A stretch of DNA of 64,000 nt from Codonopsis lanceolata (Eukaryota; Streptophyta; Magnoliopsida; Asterales; Campanulaceae): the NCBI GenBank assembly GCA_013146195.2, contig CM028378.1:37968182-38032181 (forward strand), in the 5' to 3' direction. The translations under genes were made by a program, and so were the position numbers. The notes beneath the pieces were generated by a model that worked only from the letters and a program-made list of their open reading frames with translations, ran no database searches and had not been told where the DNA came from. How positions within the stretch are numbered: position 1 is the first letter of the stretch; every line of letters starts with the position of its first letter. Positions 9,898 through 24,800 of the stretch are shown here, one piece after another.

Positions 9898-12800
9898 ATG
9901 GATACCGAGCTCAAAGACTTACCCAAATCCCAATCACCCCAGCAGCCCGAACCTGCCATTGATGATGGCTCCAACAAAGACGACCGCCCCCTCCTCAAAC
10001 ACGACCCGACCACCACCGCCGCCCACTCCACCCCTCAGCTAAGCATCGAAGAGCTAGAGAAGAAATACGCCGCTTACGTCCGGCACGACGTGTACGGCAC
10101 CATGGGGCGCGGTGAGCTTCCCTGGACCGAGAAGGTTCTGCTTGCGTTTGCGTTGGTGACGCTCGTGCCGGTGCGCGTTGTGTTAGGGATGACGCTCCTC
10201 GTGGTGTACTACTTAATTTGTCGGGTGTCTACGCTGTGTTTGGCTCCGAATCGGGAGGATGAGGAGCAGGAAGATTACGCGCACATGGGTGGGTTGAGGA
10301 GGACAGTTATTTTGTGGAGTGGGAGGTTACTTTCTAGGGCTATGCTTTTTGTGCTAGGGTTTTACTGGATTCGAGAAACCTACCGGAACCCTGATTTTGA
10401 CAATAAATTGGGCAATGAGGTAGCTTCATTTGCCACTCTCCTATGAACAATGTGAATGATTTCCCTGTCATTGTTTGATTGTGCGTGTGCGAGTTCAATT
10501 CTGTGTGCTAAACTGGAAGTTGTAAGACTTACTTGAAGTATATGCAAGCGACATTTGCTGTTTAATTGCCATTTCCTTCACCCTAGATTTCGTACAGCTT
10601 TTATTTGGTGTAGGTTTAACTCACATGGAAGTTGCTTGAGTGGAGTTTACTGGTCAGAATAAGCAAAAGCTAACATGTGCTCACAAGAAGATACTTAATA
10701 GAGAAATAACTTAATGTATTTTATAAATATTACAAGTACTAATGTCGCTAGGGTGATTGTAAAGGAGAAAATTACTATATGTAGGTGCTTAGTTTGCCCG
10801 AAGCGCTCATGTTTGCCAACCCCTTCACGAAATTGACAAATTATCTGCTGCTAAGTGACGATAAGTTATCCTGACCAGATTCTCAATATATCTACGAGTT
10901 GAGTACCATGATTTTTGATATGGCAATTACTGTTTAAGGACATTAATTATAATAGAGTTTACTACTCCCTGTGTCCCAAAAAAGTGTGTTTTATTTACTT
11001 TTCACGAGTTTAATGAGCCTTTAGTAGCCTTAAGTATCTTCTCAATATATCTACGAGTTGAGTACCATGATTTTGATACAGCAATTACTGTTTAAGGACG
11101 TTAATTAGAATAGAGTTTACTACTCCCTGTGTCCCAAAATAAGTGTGTTTTATTTACTTTTCACGAGTTTAATGAGCCTTTAGTAGCCTTAAGTATCTTC
11201 AAATGGTCTTCAATAAATGAGACTCGATTCTTCGTCTTATTAGAATTACAAGGGTATTAAAGACAAATAATTTTAATAACCATTTAAAAAAGGAAAGGAG
11301 ACACTTATTTTGAGATGGAGGGAGTAGTTAATAGGTATCCTAAAGGGATTCGTGTTGGGGATGGAGGGAGTTGTAAGTGTGAAGATAATAAAATATAAAA
11401 TAGTTAGGGTAAGAAGCACATGTTCAGAACAAGATGAAATGTAGTCACCCGCCTCTAGTGTATTTGAGAACTGAGCCTATATAAAATGCTTTTTAATTCA
11501 CAGTCAAAGTGACTTAACTTTCTTTCTAGTGCTCACAAAGTGAATATCTTACTCTAGATCACACAGACAGGTGCGAGAGCAGTAAAACTGAGAACTAGCT
11601 CAGTGGGAGCATCATGAGAGCACAATAAGAAAAGTATACCTTTTATATATGCATGTATTATTTAACATCAAGTGAGCTCTATTTTTTTAAAGGACTTCTA
11701 CAGAACTAATAGACCATTTTGATAAGAAAAGTATACCTATTATGCATGCATGTATTCATTTCATACCAAATTAGCTCCAAAAGTTATAAAATTTTAAAAA
11801 GTAATTTTAATGGGATTAATAGACTACTGCTTGTTAGTAATTATCTATACCAATACAAGTCTACTCTATCCAGAAAAAGAAAAAAATAAGGAAAATTGAG
11901 TTTACCCATCTAATAACAAGGTGGGGGATATTTATAAAAAAAAAAAAAAACAAGGTGGGGGTTACCAAATAATAAACTATCTCCCCAACAGTTGTCTCTT
12001 CTCCTTCATTGAAAGAGCTGCATTGAAATAAAACCAGGTCGCAGAACCCAGAAGCTTTCATTGTTAACTGAATATGAGATTTGAGCTTTAGTTATCCAGA
12101 TATTGTGAAGTGCTGTGCATATAAGAAGAAGTATTCGTCTAACCCACTCTCCCAAATTCAGAATTTGCTGGGTTGTGGACTTCCCCCCCGCATCTGCACT
12201 GAAAGCGGGAGTCTAGGCTTGGATCAGAAGAGCAACAGCTATGTTTGCGAATTGCGTAACCTAGATCTTATTATCTATAAGGAGATGAATCTTGGGAAAG
12301 AAATTGTTAGCAAGGTATAAGGTGATTGCCAAGTAAAGATAAAGCAAATAAAGACTAACTCATGGGCATTTCTTTGAACTTGATTAACCCAATGAATCAA
12401 GCCTAATGTATATCTGTAGACCTGTAATTGTAAGCCACCAGTCCCCATGTATGATGGGGTTGAGAGAAATCAAGTTCGTTAATGTACAAATAGACAAAAT
12501 AATAGAGAAAAGAAAAAAATATTCTCAAGTAAATCAACAATACGTCATAATGGGGGATTACATCAGTATTTATCAGGCAAAAGTAAATCCTTAACCTACT
12601 AGGATTTGGGCAAATTGATTGAAAATAAATTCCTAGTTCTTTTAGGACTCAAGGATGAATACTCCCTCCGTCTCTACTTGTCAAAAAAAAAAAAAACTCC
12701 CTCCGTCTCTAAATTATCGTTCTCCTTTCCTTTTTCGTCCGTCCCAAAATAATTGTCCAGTTTGAAACTTACCTTTTTAGAACATCACTTTTACCACTTT

Positions 12801-15800
12801 ACCTTTACTTTTTCACTTTACCTTAATTATGGGCCACATATACATGAGCTTTAAAGGAAACTACACATTAAACCAATATAAATAATCAAGTCAATTGTTT
12901 TTTCTTAAATTGTGCGTCGGGCCAACTAGGATGATTATTTAGGGACGGAGGGAGTAAAATAACATTGGCAGGTTGAAGGATTCGCTATACCAGACCTTAT
13001 TGTTCTAGTGTGGTGACAGAACCTCGTTGGGGATTAATCCTTTTGTATAATTCGTGAACAATATATCTCTTGGATAGTGCCTTTTTGATTGTATACACCC
13101 TGTGTACATAGGACACATCACCTATTTGGACGCCCATTTATTATATTATTACTTATCAAAAAAATGACTTAAAGGTAAGAGATTTAGAGACTGGTAGAAT
13201 GTGGTCTCCATGACATCGGGACTTACAAGTCCAACTCCATTAAGTCTTTGTTTGCGTACCACATCAAGTCAGTGGATCCTAACTCTTAAGTATCCAACTC
13301 ATCTACAAGTTTAATCTCTTCAAGGGTCTAACAATGTATATCATGCTCTATATTCCACATCTCATGCAACCCCACTAGCATATGGAGCGACTAAAAAGGT
13401 ACATTACAATTACAATCCATTAAGTGTGCCAACTTGTCCCTGGTTGAAACAAATTGAAGCCGCGAGACTCGAACCCAAGACTATGCTTTTACTAGAGCTT
13501 TGGGATCATGTTTAGTAACCCACTAATCTAAAAGTTTAAACTGATAGAGAAATTGCCAAACAATGTATATCATGCGCTATCCAAATCTGAATAAACGTCA
13601 AAACATGATTTTTCTCTTTTGTGCACAACTATATGAACAGAAAGATTACATAATAAAGATTCATTGTATGCGAAAGCTTAGTAGGTAATTCAGATTGCTG
13701 TAGGCAATATTGAAAATTTACCTATTCCTGAAGGAACATCTCCACCCTCTTCTTCCCCCGTGGAGTTTCTTCAGAAGCTAGATCTTGGGACGGATGTCCT
13801 TCCGACTGCATGTCCGCAGTCTCACCCTGGGTAGTTATTGCGACCACGGAGGTAGAATTCTAAACGAATTGTTTTATTGATGGCTTTGTAAATTTTTTTT
13901 GATAGGTAAGAGTGTGACCCCTTGTTGGTATGGGGATTGGAACCAAGGACCTCAGGGTCTTTGCGTGACATGTAGTTCATCACAACTCACAAGTCTATCT
14001 ATATGATTTTTTTTCTTTAATATGTGAATATTCTTGACTCATTGACTTGGTTGATAATACTTGTGTCTTAAATTAGCGTCTATTTTGAGTTTCTATCCTG
14101 TCCCAAAAAGTTTCTAAGATAGACTGTTTCATAAAAGGTAATTTACTATTAAAAAAATGATGCTTTAACTTTAAACTTCTACTATAAACTAGATTCATCT
14201 AGAGACAGTTAATATCATTTACAGACAGTTATTTCTCCATTCATTGTGAGAAACCTAATATGTTACCCTTCTTTTTGCGATTGTGAATATTATTCCTATA
14301 ATCAAGGATCTCTAGGTTCACCCTAACCCTGGCCAAATTTATGGTTCCTTGATAACAAGAGTAGGTTAGGATGCACTTTTTAGTGGACAAAGTAGCAATG
14401 TTTTACCTCACTGATGGAATCACTCCTGTTTCATGAGTTTCCTATCTTCTCCACAGCTTCCTTCATGATTCCTTCCAAAAATCCATTTTCTTCTATTAGA
14501 TTTTTTTGTTTTTTGTTGAGAAAGAGTATATTTTCTGCCACCTTTGGTATTGGAATAACCTTCTCTAGGAAGTGTCCAGGTGTACCACCTAGGCGCATTG
14601 CTAGTTTGGTGGCTAGCTTGAGTAAATAGTGTGGGTTCATTGTTAGTCTTGGTAGACATGCTCTCTCGTCTTGTGAGTAAAATAGTGTTGGACATACTTT
14701 TGTGCAAGGATTTTTTTATCATCTATGAGCAGAAAGGCCCCGTAGATGTTAAGATAACCAGTGTACATTAATTTTAGTTTCACTACAGATTGTGTCCTCC
14801 ATGTGTTCCTGTGAAAAAAATTTGTTTACTCTGAAACTTGTACTATGTTATCTATTAATGGATTGGTACTTCAATTTTGTTTGCACAATTCTTACTTAAT
14901 TTATATGGGTTTGGTGGTTATTAACTAAGGGTTTGATTTTTGGAGATTCAAGTCACTGATGATAATTGTTTATGTCTGGTTTCTTTTTAAACGGTCAGGC
15001 AGAAGGCACAGATCAATCTGAGGAACCTGAAAGACCTGGGGCGATTATATCAAATCATGTTTCTCATTTGGATATATTGTACCATATGTCATCCTCATTT
15101 CCGAGCTTTGTTGCTAAGGTCAGTTAATTGGGTACCGCAGTATAATATTGAATTTTATGTACCCCTAATTGATTATTGAACTGACGTGATTCTCTTCTTT
15201 ATTCTCTTTGTCATGTTCATGGATTCATTGCTGAAGCGATCAGTGGGTAAACTTCCTCTAGTGGGGCTAATCAGGTGAGTTTGCATCGTCATATGATTTA
15301 GATTACTTTTATAGTGTTCTGCAAACTGTTATGGTATTGAGCTTTCTTGTCCTGTTAATGCCTGATTCAGAGTACATCAGAGCTACATAGTCTGGCTTAC
15401 TAGGGATGTTAAGAAGTGTAATCGTTGTCCTAACAATTATTCTTAAACTACCTACATATTAAGTTGTTTTGTTAACTTAGTTGTAGCACATGACCCTTGG
15501 GTCTTGGTCGTAGGTAATGAAATGTGATGATGTAAAAGATGAATATAAAAAACCTTTGTGCTTGGTTTAATTGATAAAAAAACATGTCCAGTTTTCTAAA
15601 AAGTATATGATTACTATTTTTTTTTTTTTGATAAGTAAAGTATATTATAAACTAGCACCAAAAAGGTGGTGCGCCTTTGTACACTAGGAGTATACCCAAC
15701 AGTTAAAGTAAATTAAATCTATACAAGAACTTTACAAAAGAAATTGAAGAGCTCGCGCTCCCCTCCATCTTGGCCATCTCTGAGGAGCACCAAAAAGATA

Positions 15801-18800
15801 AAGTGCAAAGCAAGGACTCCTTCAAAGTAGGCATCGACATTTCCACATTCTCAAAAACCCTCCTATTTCTCTCCTGCCAAATTGTCCAGCACACTCCTAG
15901 CAAAGTGGTGTCCCAACTGAAGTTTTTTCTGTTGCGCTTATACAAAGACCAACTTTGAAAGAGTTCTTTGACCAAGCATCACCCACGAGATACCAAACAA
16001 ATTGAGGACCAAATCCCACAGCTGGGATGCAACACAACATGACAATGAATCAACAAATAATTTACGCTCTCATCACTCCTTTTACACATATAGCACCGGT
16101 TCACATAGATTTTATGACGCTTTCTCAGATTGTCCCCCGTCAAAATAGCTTCGTTCACGGCTTCCCAAGCAAAAAAGGCTACTCTCATGGGGGCACTTGA
16201 TCTCCAGATTTACTTCCACGGGAATGTAATTCTGTGCCTATCGCTCAGCTTGAAATAATATGAGCGAACAGATAAATTCTTGCTCTTAGCCCCTTTCCAA
16301 ACCACCTTATCAACCTGCTGTCCCACCTTATAGGAATGCAACTTCTCGCTGAATAACAAAAAGGGTTCCACCTCCCAGTCTTGAAGGTTCCGACGAAAGA
16401 CCGGGCACCACGAAATACTGTCTTCCCCAAAATTCAGAACTGAACTGATTAGACAATCCTTTTCCGTAGCTATAGCGAACAGATCTCGAAAGGATCGAGA
16501 CAGCACCTCGGAGAACTTGATTAAAGGAATTGGCATTTGCAATTCTATCAAGTAAACAATATCATCACAAATTTCAACTAGTTATTTGTTCTTTTCAGAT
16601 TGGATATTAACTAATAATTTAATAACTGCCGATATAATACTCAAAATATTAATTTACTAGAGCCATTTTACCTAAAAATTGTGGTGCATATTCATAGATG
16701 TTAGGGGACAATTTATTGTTGATCCGATTTCTTCTGTGATGTGTTAAAGCTGAGAGAAGATTCCTGGATTAATTAGTGAAGTTCTGGTGCAAGTTGTGGT
16801 TTTCTGTTTATTGCTTTGAATGTCCTGGCCCGTGATTCTTTGCATGTAACATTGTAGTTTGAAGAGTTGAGTACTCTACCTGATGAGAGTATATTCCATA
16901 TTCATGTTGTCATTGTGGCTTCTCTAATGCACCCAACTCCACATAGTTCCCTGGAATAGATTCCGCTTAACTTAGTATTAGTTTTGACTCTTGACTACCC
17001 TTGTAGTGGATTAAGTTTCTAGCATTTGAAGTTGATTTTATGTGGTTTTCATGGTATTGTGTGTACTTTCACCATTTGATTTGGTAGGAATGAAGTGTGT
17101 TGGTGATCGGTATTTAGTTTCATATCCTTCCCCACCCACCTCAACCAAACAAAACCAGAAAAAGAAAGAAAGAAAGAAAGAAAAAGGTGGGAGGTGAAGG
17201 AGTTTGTATCATTACTTGTAGTAGTGATTTTCGGACCCTTACTATTTTGATGGAGCCTTTCCCTCTCCGTTGTCTTTTCAACCTTTGTTCCGTTACGTCA
17301 CATTCAGATTTGCTAATTGCGTATAACGTATGAAAGGGACCTTTAATTGTTGCCATTTGGTTTCTGCAGCAAGTGCCTTGGTTGTGTTTATGTTCAGCGG
17401 GAGTCTAAATCATCCGACTTCAAGGGTGTTTCAGGTATGTATTTCTTTGATCCAATGCACAACTTTTTCTGTAATGTTCTTAGAACACTCGCACATCTTA
17501 AAATTATCTAGTTGAATTGAAGTTGGTTGGAGATTCTATTTCCTTGGAGTACTTTTGTGATGGTAGTTTATTTGAACAAGTTATAAGGTGTTTACCACTT
17601 TGTGTTAAAGTCATCTCTAAATCCTGTATGTGTTAAGCAAGAGTAATGTGCATTAAGCTTCTATTTACCATTAGGCACGGTCTTACTTCTTTGGAATTAA
17701 CCTTTAGTGTTAGTCCATGTTGGCAATTTATAGTTTTACAATGAAGGTTTCAGCAATAAATATCCAATCATTTCTATGAAACAAGGCCATGAGCCTGATG
17801 ATCAGGATTTGTGTGTATGTGCCAGTTGCGAGATAGATATGGATCGTTGTGCCCTGATTATTTAGTTGAGAGGAGGGAATATATCGACCCCTTTTCCTTT
17901 GAAGTTTTAGGCTAGTGCTCTGGAGTAGTTTCTCATTCCAAATCTTATATTTTGGGATTCCATACAACTTTTTTGCAGTGAATATTTGTATGTATAAGGC
18001 TTATATATATATTTATCTTACTTATCAATATATATATATATATATATCTTACTTGGTAGCTCAAAAACTGATGGGTCTTGTTTCACTAAAATTGAATTAT
18101 GGCTGCTTTTTCCCTTTGTTAATTGCAGGGGTGGTGAATGAAAGAGTCCGAGAAGCTCGTCAAGATAAGTCTGCACCAATGATGATGCTTTTCCCAGGTC
18201 AGTCACTTTAATTTCTTGTCCGTTTGCTGGTGTCTCTTTATATCCTTTGTGGTTTGTATTCCTTCGACCTCTAATCCAGTCTGTTAAACTTCAAAATTTT
18301 AGTATTTGAATCATAGTGACTCTGAGATTTTTAATTATACTCGTCTCACTCAGCATTCTTCCTGGTACCTTTGGTTAAGGATACTTCTGCATCTATCTAC
18401 ATGCCATGCTGTTAATACTACGATGTTAAACTGCTTTTAATTCTATAGAATGCGACTAGGTATTACTTCAATGGTGCACAGTGTTAAAACCTGTGTTATT
18501 TGTTAAAGAGTCTGATTAGTTGATGGCGAAGCTCCAAGCTGGTAGATGAAACTATCAACTCTTGAAGGAGCTGCAGTCGTTGCGTTTAGCCAGTGTATAA
18601 CTTTTCCCTCGCGTCCATGATGTGATTGTCTTGAAAATATCCCTTCAGGACTCCCCTTTTAATTTGTGAATGCTTGAGCTTTGACATTCTGCCAAAGTCC
18701 TCGGTTTACGTTTCTATATATATATATATATATATGTATGAACTTGTAGGGTTCCTTGTGTATTTACTTGTTGAGAAAAGGTTTTAGTGTCTTCTCCTGT

Positions 18801-21800
18801 TTCAACCTTCCCACTCACAGTAAGACTTGGGATCAGCTTACTAAGAGTGTAGTGTGTTCCATCCCTATTAAATAGAGAAAAAAAAAAGAGGAGAACTTCC
18901 TGTTTTATCTGTAATGTAGCTTTTATGGCTCTTTCTTTTGAGAAGAAAGAGGGCTTTACTCATGACCTCCTACTGATATGGTTAATTAGAGTAAACAGTA
19001 AAAAAGAGAGTAGCAACTTGTATATTTAACTGAGGATCATGCTAGCAAGTCCCTGAGGGGCGCTTGTGACGAGTCTATATTTGGAAATATTATCAGCATA
19101 TTGAGTATGCGATTGTGTGGTTTCCAATTCAATACATTTCAAAAAATGAGCTCTCTACAAGTGCACCTGACCCTTGTTAGCATTTTCCTTTAATTAAATG
19201 CTTCATCTGACCCGAAAAGATTGTCTTGGTTTCTATTTTTATCTGTCCAAAAATGTTTGTCCACTTTCCAAAAGTAGAGCAATTAATTGTCTTAGTTTCC
19301 TACTTTAGTTACATAGTTTTAATAACACTGGTACTCATTATTGAATAACTACTACATTTTGGTATAATTGGTAGGGTCACTATTGAAAATGTAGACACTA
19401 ATTAATAATCTTTCTTAATCCATGTGAAAATTGAAACGTGACGGTCTTTTTGGAACCGGGGGGTGGAGAGTAACATTGATCTTCTCACAAGGAGTCTTTC
19501 ACCTGTGCAGTCATTGTTATGCATCCAAGCCTTGGTATAACTTATGAGGGAATATTAATAGCTTCTGAAAGTATGGGAGTTCTGTTTATTTGATGAATGT
19601 TTAGATGGCAAGGGCACGCAGACAAAGACCGTGAGGTCCTTGGTTCCAATCCTCATACCAACAAGGGATCACTTACCTATCAAAAAAAAAAAAAAGATTA
19701 TGTTCGCCTTCTGTGACTATTGCTGTCACAGAGACCTTTGTGATATAATTTTTGTTGTCTATGGTCAACATAGCGTTCTTTACCTCCATTTTTTAAACTT
19801 TGGCCCATTAGCAGCTAAAAGGTGTTTGTACCATAGACCTACTTTGCCCCTTTGGCTATCTGAAGATGTTTGAATTGCTTTTCTATCTTATGGCAGAAGG
19901 AACGACTACCAATGGAGATTTCCTACTTCCATTTAAGACTGGTGCATTTTTATCCAAAGCTCCAGTTCTTCCTGTGATTTTAAGATATCCGTACCAGAGA
20001 TTCAGTCCTGCTTGGGACAGCATATCTGGGGTGAGTTCTGTTCTCATTTTCATCTTCTGACGTGTAACATATATATGAAAAGAGACACGACTTAATAATT
20101 TCTCTTTCTCCTTCAGCTAGAATTAAGTCATTTGGTTGTGGTATTTGAGAATATATATTGGAAATTTATGAAACTTCTATGCTACTATTGTAATAGGGAC
20201 TCTCATTTTGTACATATCTAAAAAGGAAATTAAGTGTTTCAGAGGTGAAGCATTGGCACTTGAAGACACTATATTATTACATGCTCATTGTTGGTGTTCC
20301 TTTTATGCTTGAGATTGAGATATGGAACTTTATTTCTGGCAGACTTTCCTAAAATCTGTTATATCTGGTATTAATGTTCTTTCTTTTTATTGGAAAAAAG
20401 TGCATTATGTAACGGAGAATTGTCATTTTACCTGGCTAATATATTTCTTCTTAAAATTGGCTTGAATTTTGCAGTTAAGACATGTAATTCTTCTTCTGTG
20501 TCAATTTGTAAATTATATGGAGGTGATGCGATTGCCGGTTTACTATCCATCTCAACAAGAAAAGGACGATCCAAAACTATATGCAGATAATGTCCGAAAA
20601 CTGATGGCTCGAGAGGTATGTTTTCCATATTTTTAATAATGAAAGTGATTAATCTTGATGAATTAGATACTCCCTCCGTTTTCAAATTATCGTCCACCTT
20701 TCCTCTTTCGTCTGTTCTTAAATAATTGTCCACCTTCAAAACTTTCTCTTTTAGGAAAACACTTTTACTACTTTACCCTTACTTTTTCTACCTACTTTAA
20801 TTATGGCCACATTCTTCACGGCATTAAAGGAAACCACACATTTCACCAATATTTACAATACGGTAAATTACTTTTTCTTAAACTGTGTGCCAGGTCAAAG
20901 TAGACAATATTTTGAAAACGGAGGGAGTATTTCTTTTTTGAATTACTGATGAATGAGAATGGCTGTGCAACCCTTTGAGGTGTGAGTAAACAGTAGTGTA
21001 GGAAAAAAACTGCTGTATTTAAAGCTACAAGTAAGAATGGAAGTCTACAGCCTGCATGATATTGTGAAAACTGTAAAAATGTCTTCCCATGGCTGACCTT
21101 GGTAATCTCGTGTGGATTTTTGCAAGCCTAAGATAATATATTAAATTTGTTGGGGAGCTTAGTAGTACACAGACAAATTCTATAATTCCTGCTGGGTTTC
21201 TATTTCTAAAATTTAAACGTATACCTCAGATGTAGAAATGATTGGCATCCGAACTGGTTGAAGATAATTCTGTCCATAAACCCATACGAGAGGCAGCCGA
21301 ACTGGGTCCGTAGACTCCTGAAAAAACCCATTGAAGCCCAGAATCTACCAATTTGAAAAGACAAGAAATAGAATGACCGGCAGGCGTAGGGGGAGTTTTA
21401 AGAAATTCTTACGGGACATCATACACGAAACAAATGCCCAGATTTAGTTTTGAAGTCCCGAGCTCTAATCATTGCACTAAATCCTTTCTACGGCTTTTCT
21501 GTGATGAAAGTCCTAGAGTAGGTGGCAACATGCAAGGTTTCGTCGTGTTTTGGGGTCTTCGTTGTGTCGAGTTAGTGCGCTGTTCAACCTAGGGTTTGAG
21601 CTGCCGTAGGAGGTACGTTGTGTTTTGAGGGTTACTGTCTAGGCAGAGAGCTTCGCCCAGACCAGACGACCAGATCTGTCCTTTCGCCGTCGTCAGAAAG
21701 TCGCCGGAAAGTTCTCACTCGCCGGCGCGTAGCCGGAAAATTTTTGCTGGTTTGCTCGCGGACTGTCACAGACTGCGGGTCGCCTGGAGGTTCTGAGTAT

Positions 21801-24800
21801 TGCTTGGTGGTTGGGTTTCCTGTCTGATTAGGTCAAAGATTCCAATCCTTGGTGTTGTGATGGGTGATTAAACTGTGTTTCAGTGCGGTAGGTTAAGGAC
21901 CATGTGGAGCTCAAGGTAGTGGAGAGGAGTAGAGGTAGTCCGCCTGAAATTGTGCTCTCGACAAGATAGTACACAGTAGCTTTTTCAATCTGGTGGTCCA
22001 TGAGAGATCCCGAGGACAGGACTATTTTTCAAGCAGGCAGAAAAACGTTCAACGTTTTGAAGAATCTGGAGGAGAATGGTGTTGTCTTCCAGATAGTGGA
22101 GCGATCGAGAGGACGGCCATTCCACATTTTCCTGTCTCTTCACGAATTCAAATGGGTATGCGAATGTCTGCACAGCTTGTCTCTTATTCAAGGGGTTTTC
22201 TGGAAAAAATTGCAAGCTCGTGGTAGGGAAGTGACGGTGGCTAAGGAAGTTAATGCCTCAGGATGGTTCATGAAGATTTCTGCCAGGGGTGTAAGGAAAT
22301 CGGGGACGATTTGTATCCCAGTGTTTGACACTGTTTCTGGATGGGTTGTGCCAGCGGAGAAAATGCTTAGATTTTTGAGTAGTTCGCTGAAGGAGAGTCG
22401 AGACAAGTTTCATCATTCGCCCGCAGGAGAGACGAGGCAGTCCTACAAGGAGGCGGCGCAAATCAAGCCTTGGTCTAATACAAGTCTACTCACCTTTCGT
22501 AGTAAAAATCTTGCGGTAGCAAATTTTGAGGTGGAGGAAAAGTCATACGAGGTGAATCGGAGATTTCTTGAGAGATGCCTGGTGGGATCTGTGGGCAATA
22601 CAGGGAGTTCTGGACTCCTCACAAAGGATTTTCAGGATTGGGTCAATCGAAGCTGGAGAATAGTTGGAGGAGTGAGGGTAGTAGAAATGAACGGGAACCA
22701 CTTCTTGATTGAATTCCCGTCGAAGGAGGAAGCCACTCGTATTCTGGAGTCGAAACAGTGGAAGGTCAATCAGGAAACTTTGCATCTCGGGTGTTGGAGT
22801 GAAGAAGGCAGATGTATCAGAGTTGATAGTAGGCCAGATGTTGTATGAGTTAGAGTCTAAGGGTTACCGCTAGATGCTGTGTTCCAGGAAATTGGTAGGT
22901 CGTGTGGGGGTTTTATTTCGACTGACGAAGCCACAGAGAAGAGGCAGAATTTGAGATGGGCTAGAATTCAAGTATGATATTCAGATAATATTCCGGCCTG
23001 TGTTCGCATTGGAGTAGGGCGTAGCAAGTTCAAAATTCCAGTCTGGGTGGAGACCGCAACTTACCATACTTGGAGGGGGAATTACGACAATGGAGCTGTA
23101 GGGGGGATGAAGAAGGCGAGTGGTTTTCACGCTCGTAGGGGAGAAGCTCAAGTCCAAGGGTTTTGGAATGTCAAAAATCGAAGCATTGGCAGGGACATCA
23201 CGTGCTCTGGTCGGAATTCAAAGTTTGAATTATGTCGTAGCTCAAACGGCGTCGCTACAGGGGAGAGAGACGGGAGGAAGGGGAAAAAGGTTGACGCAGA
23301 TGCCTTAGGCGCAATTTCCTGGGCTAAAGCCAAGGGACAGGTGTCAACAGTGGGGCACGCATCTGGGAGCAGCACATCTGAAAGCCCTATTCAGTCTAGG
23401 GGCAATTCAGTTAATGAAGATCAAGATTTTAGCCTGGGTAAGCTTGGTGGGATTGCTGGTGGGCTCAAGGCTGATCCAGCAGATGAAGTTGGACCTAAAT
23501 TTGGGTTGGACCAAGTGGCTGATGACCCGATTGTTATTGAAAACCTAGATCGTGGAGTGGGCTGTTTGAGTGGGCCTTATCCTTTTTTCTTTGTTTTAGA
23601 GGAGGAAATACAATTAGGAAAAGCTGAAGGTTTGAACCATAGGGAGATGAGTAAGGAGGTTGAGTCAGAGGCGCTTCGCAGTTCGCAGGGTGAAGACAGG
23701 GAGTTCGTGACTGGTGCTGCTGTGATGGGAGTTAACGACATTGGAGAGGTTAGCGGGTGCTTCAGGGGACCCTTTGACTTAGACCCAAAGTTGACTATAC
23801 TGAGGTCGAATTCTAAGCGGCAGGGCTTAAGTGATGAAGGGGAATGTTGTCGAGTCAATTGCGAGGAGTCTCTTCCCCAGCCTACGACACATTCTCGTAC
23901 AAAGGAACCGAAGGATTTTTTTGGAGTGGATCAGTGATAGAAGTCTGCGTCAAGGGTCTGCGAGATCGAATGAGTTTGAAGACAGAGGTTTCGATGGGGA
24001 GACTATAGTGTCGATGAATACAGTGATTACCTGGAACAATTCTGGTAAGACTACACCAGAGATTAAAGCGGAAACTCCGAGTAATGAGAATGATTTTTGT
24101 TTGCCTTGCGACCACTCAGTAGACTCTGTAAATGAGGAGAATAATACTCCATTGTGATGCACCCCTTTTGCAGTAATCAGACTTGAAGAATTGTGCGAGA
24201 TGGCCTATCTCATGAACAGAGAAACAGATGACGATATTTCGGTTTGGGTTCAACGGAGAGCAAAGAGCTTTGAGAAATTCTGGGTGCGTCGGGCACAGGT
24301 TTTTAGGATAAAATTGTGGATTTACTGACCGACATAGAGAAGAAATGGAGATCGTCTGGGGAAGGCATCAACAAGAGTTTAAACAAATCGCGGGAAAAAG
24401 GCAAGAGGAAGCTTAAGCAACTGTGCTGTAGCCTAAACTTTGAGATGTTAAAGGGGCAAGAAGGAGAAGGGTGAAGGAGGAAAAAAATTGGTTGATATGC
24501 ATTTTAAAATTTTATCTTGGAATGTGCAGGGATTAAATGATTTAAGTAAGAGAAACTTGATTAAAGGTTTATTGAGAAAGTGGAAGCCGCATTTAGTTTG
24601 TTTCCAAGAAACCAAAATGGAGAAAGTTGATGTTAGGATTATTAACAGTGTCTGGGGAACGAGATGGGTGGAATGGGAACATTTAGGGGCTGTAGGGGCA
24701 GCGGGGGGTGTTCTGGTTATGTGGGATAGCAGAGTGCTATCAAAGGTGGATTCTCTTATAGGCGTTTTCTCAGTTTCTTGTTTGTTGAAAAATGTGGAAA

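Larger units (their letters stand above)
10420..14998. other. LPEAT1 intron 1, filled with repeats
   Basis: No gene supported inside. It holds a duplicated MITE end (10881-11327), a Stowaway MITE (12662-12954), a LINE 3' tail (13083-13168), tRNA-like SINE sequence near 13440-13480 (a B-box-like GGGTTCGAGTCTCGC on the minus strand), a SINE (13884-13975) and an unrecognised open stretch on the minus strand at 14431-14640. Confidence 0.7.

Noticed and set aside
12081..12320. 79-codon frame in LPEAT1 intron 1
   Set aside because: No family similarity, no splice-compatible partner, and the gene model is complete without it.
23148..24162. Minus-strand frames across the LINE ORF1 and linker
   Set aside because: Opposite-strand shadows of the LINE coding region.
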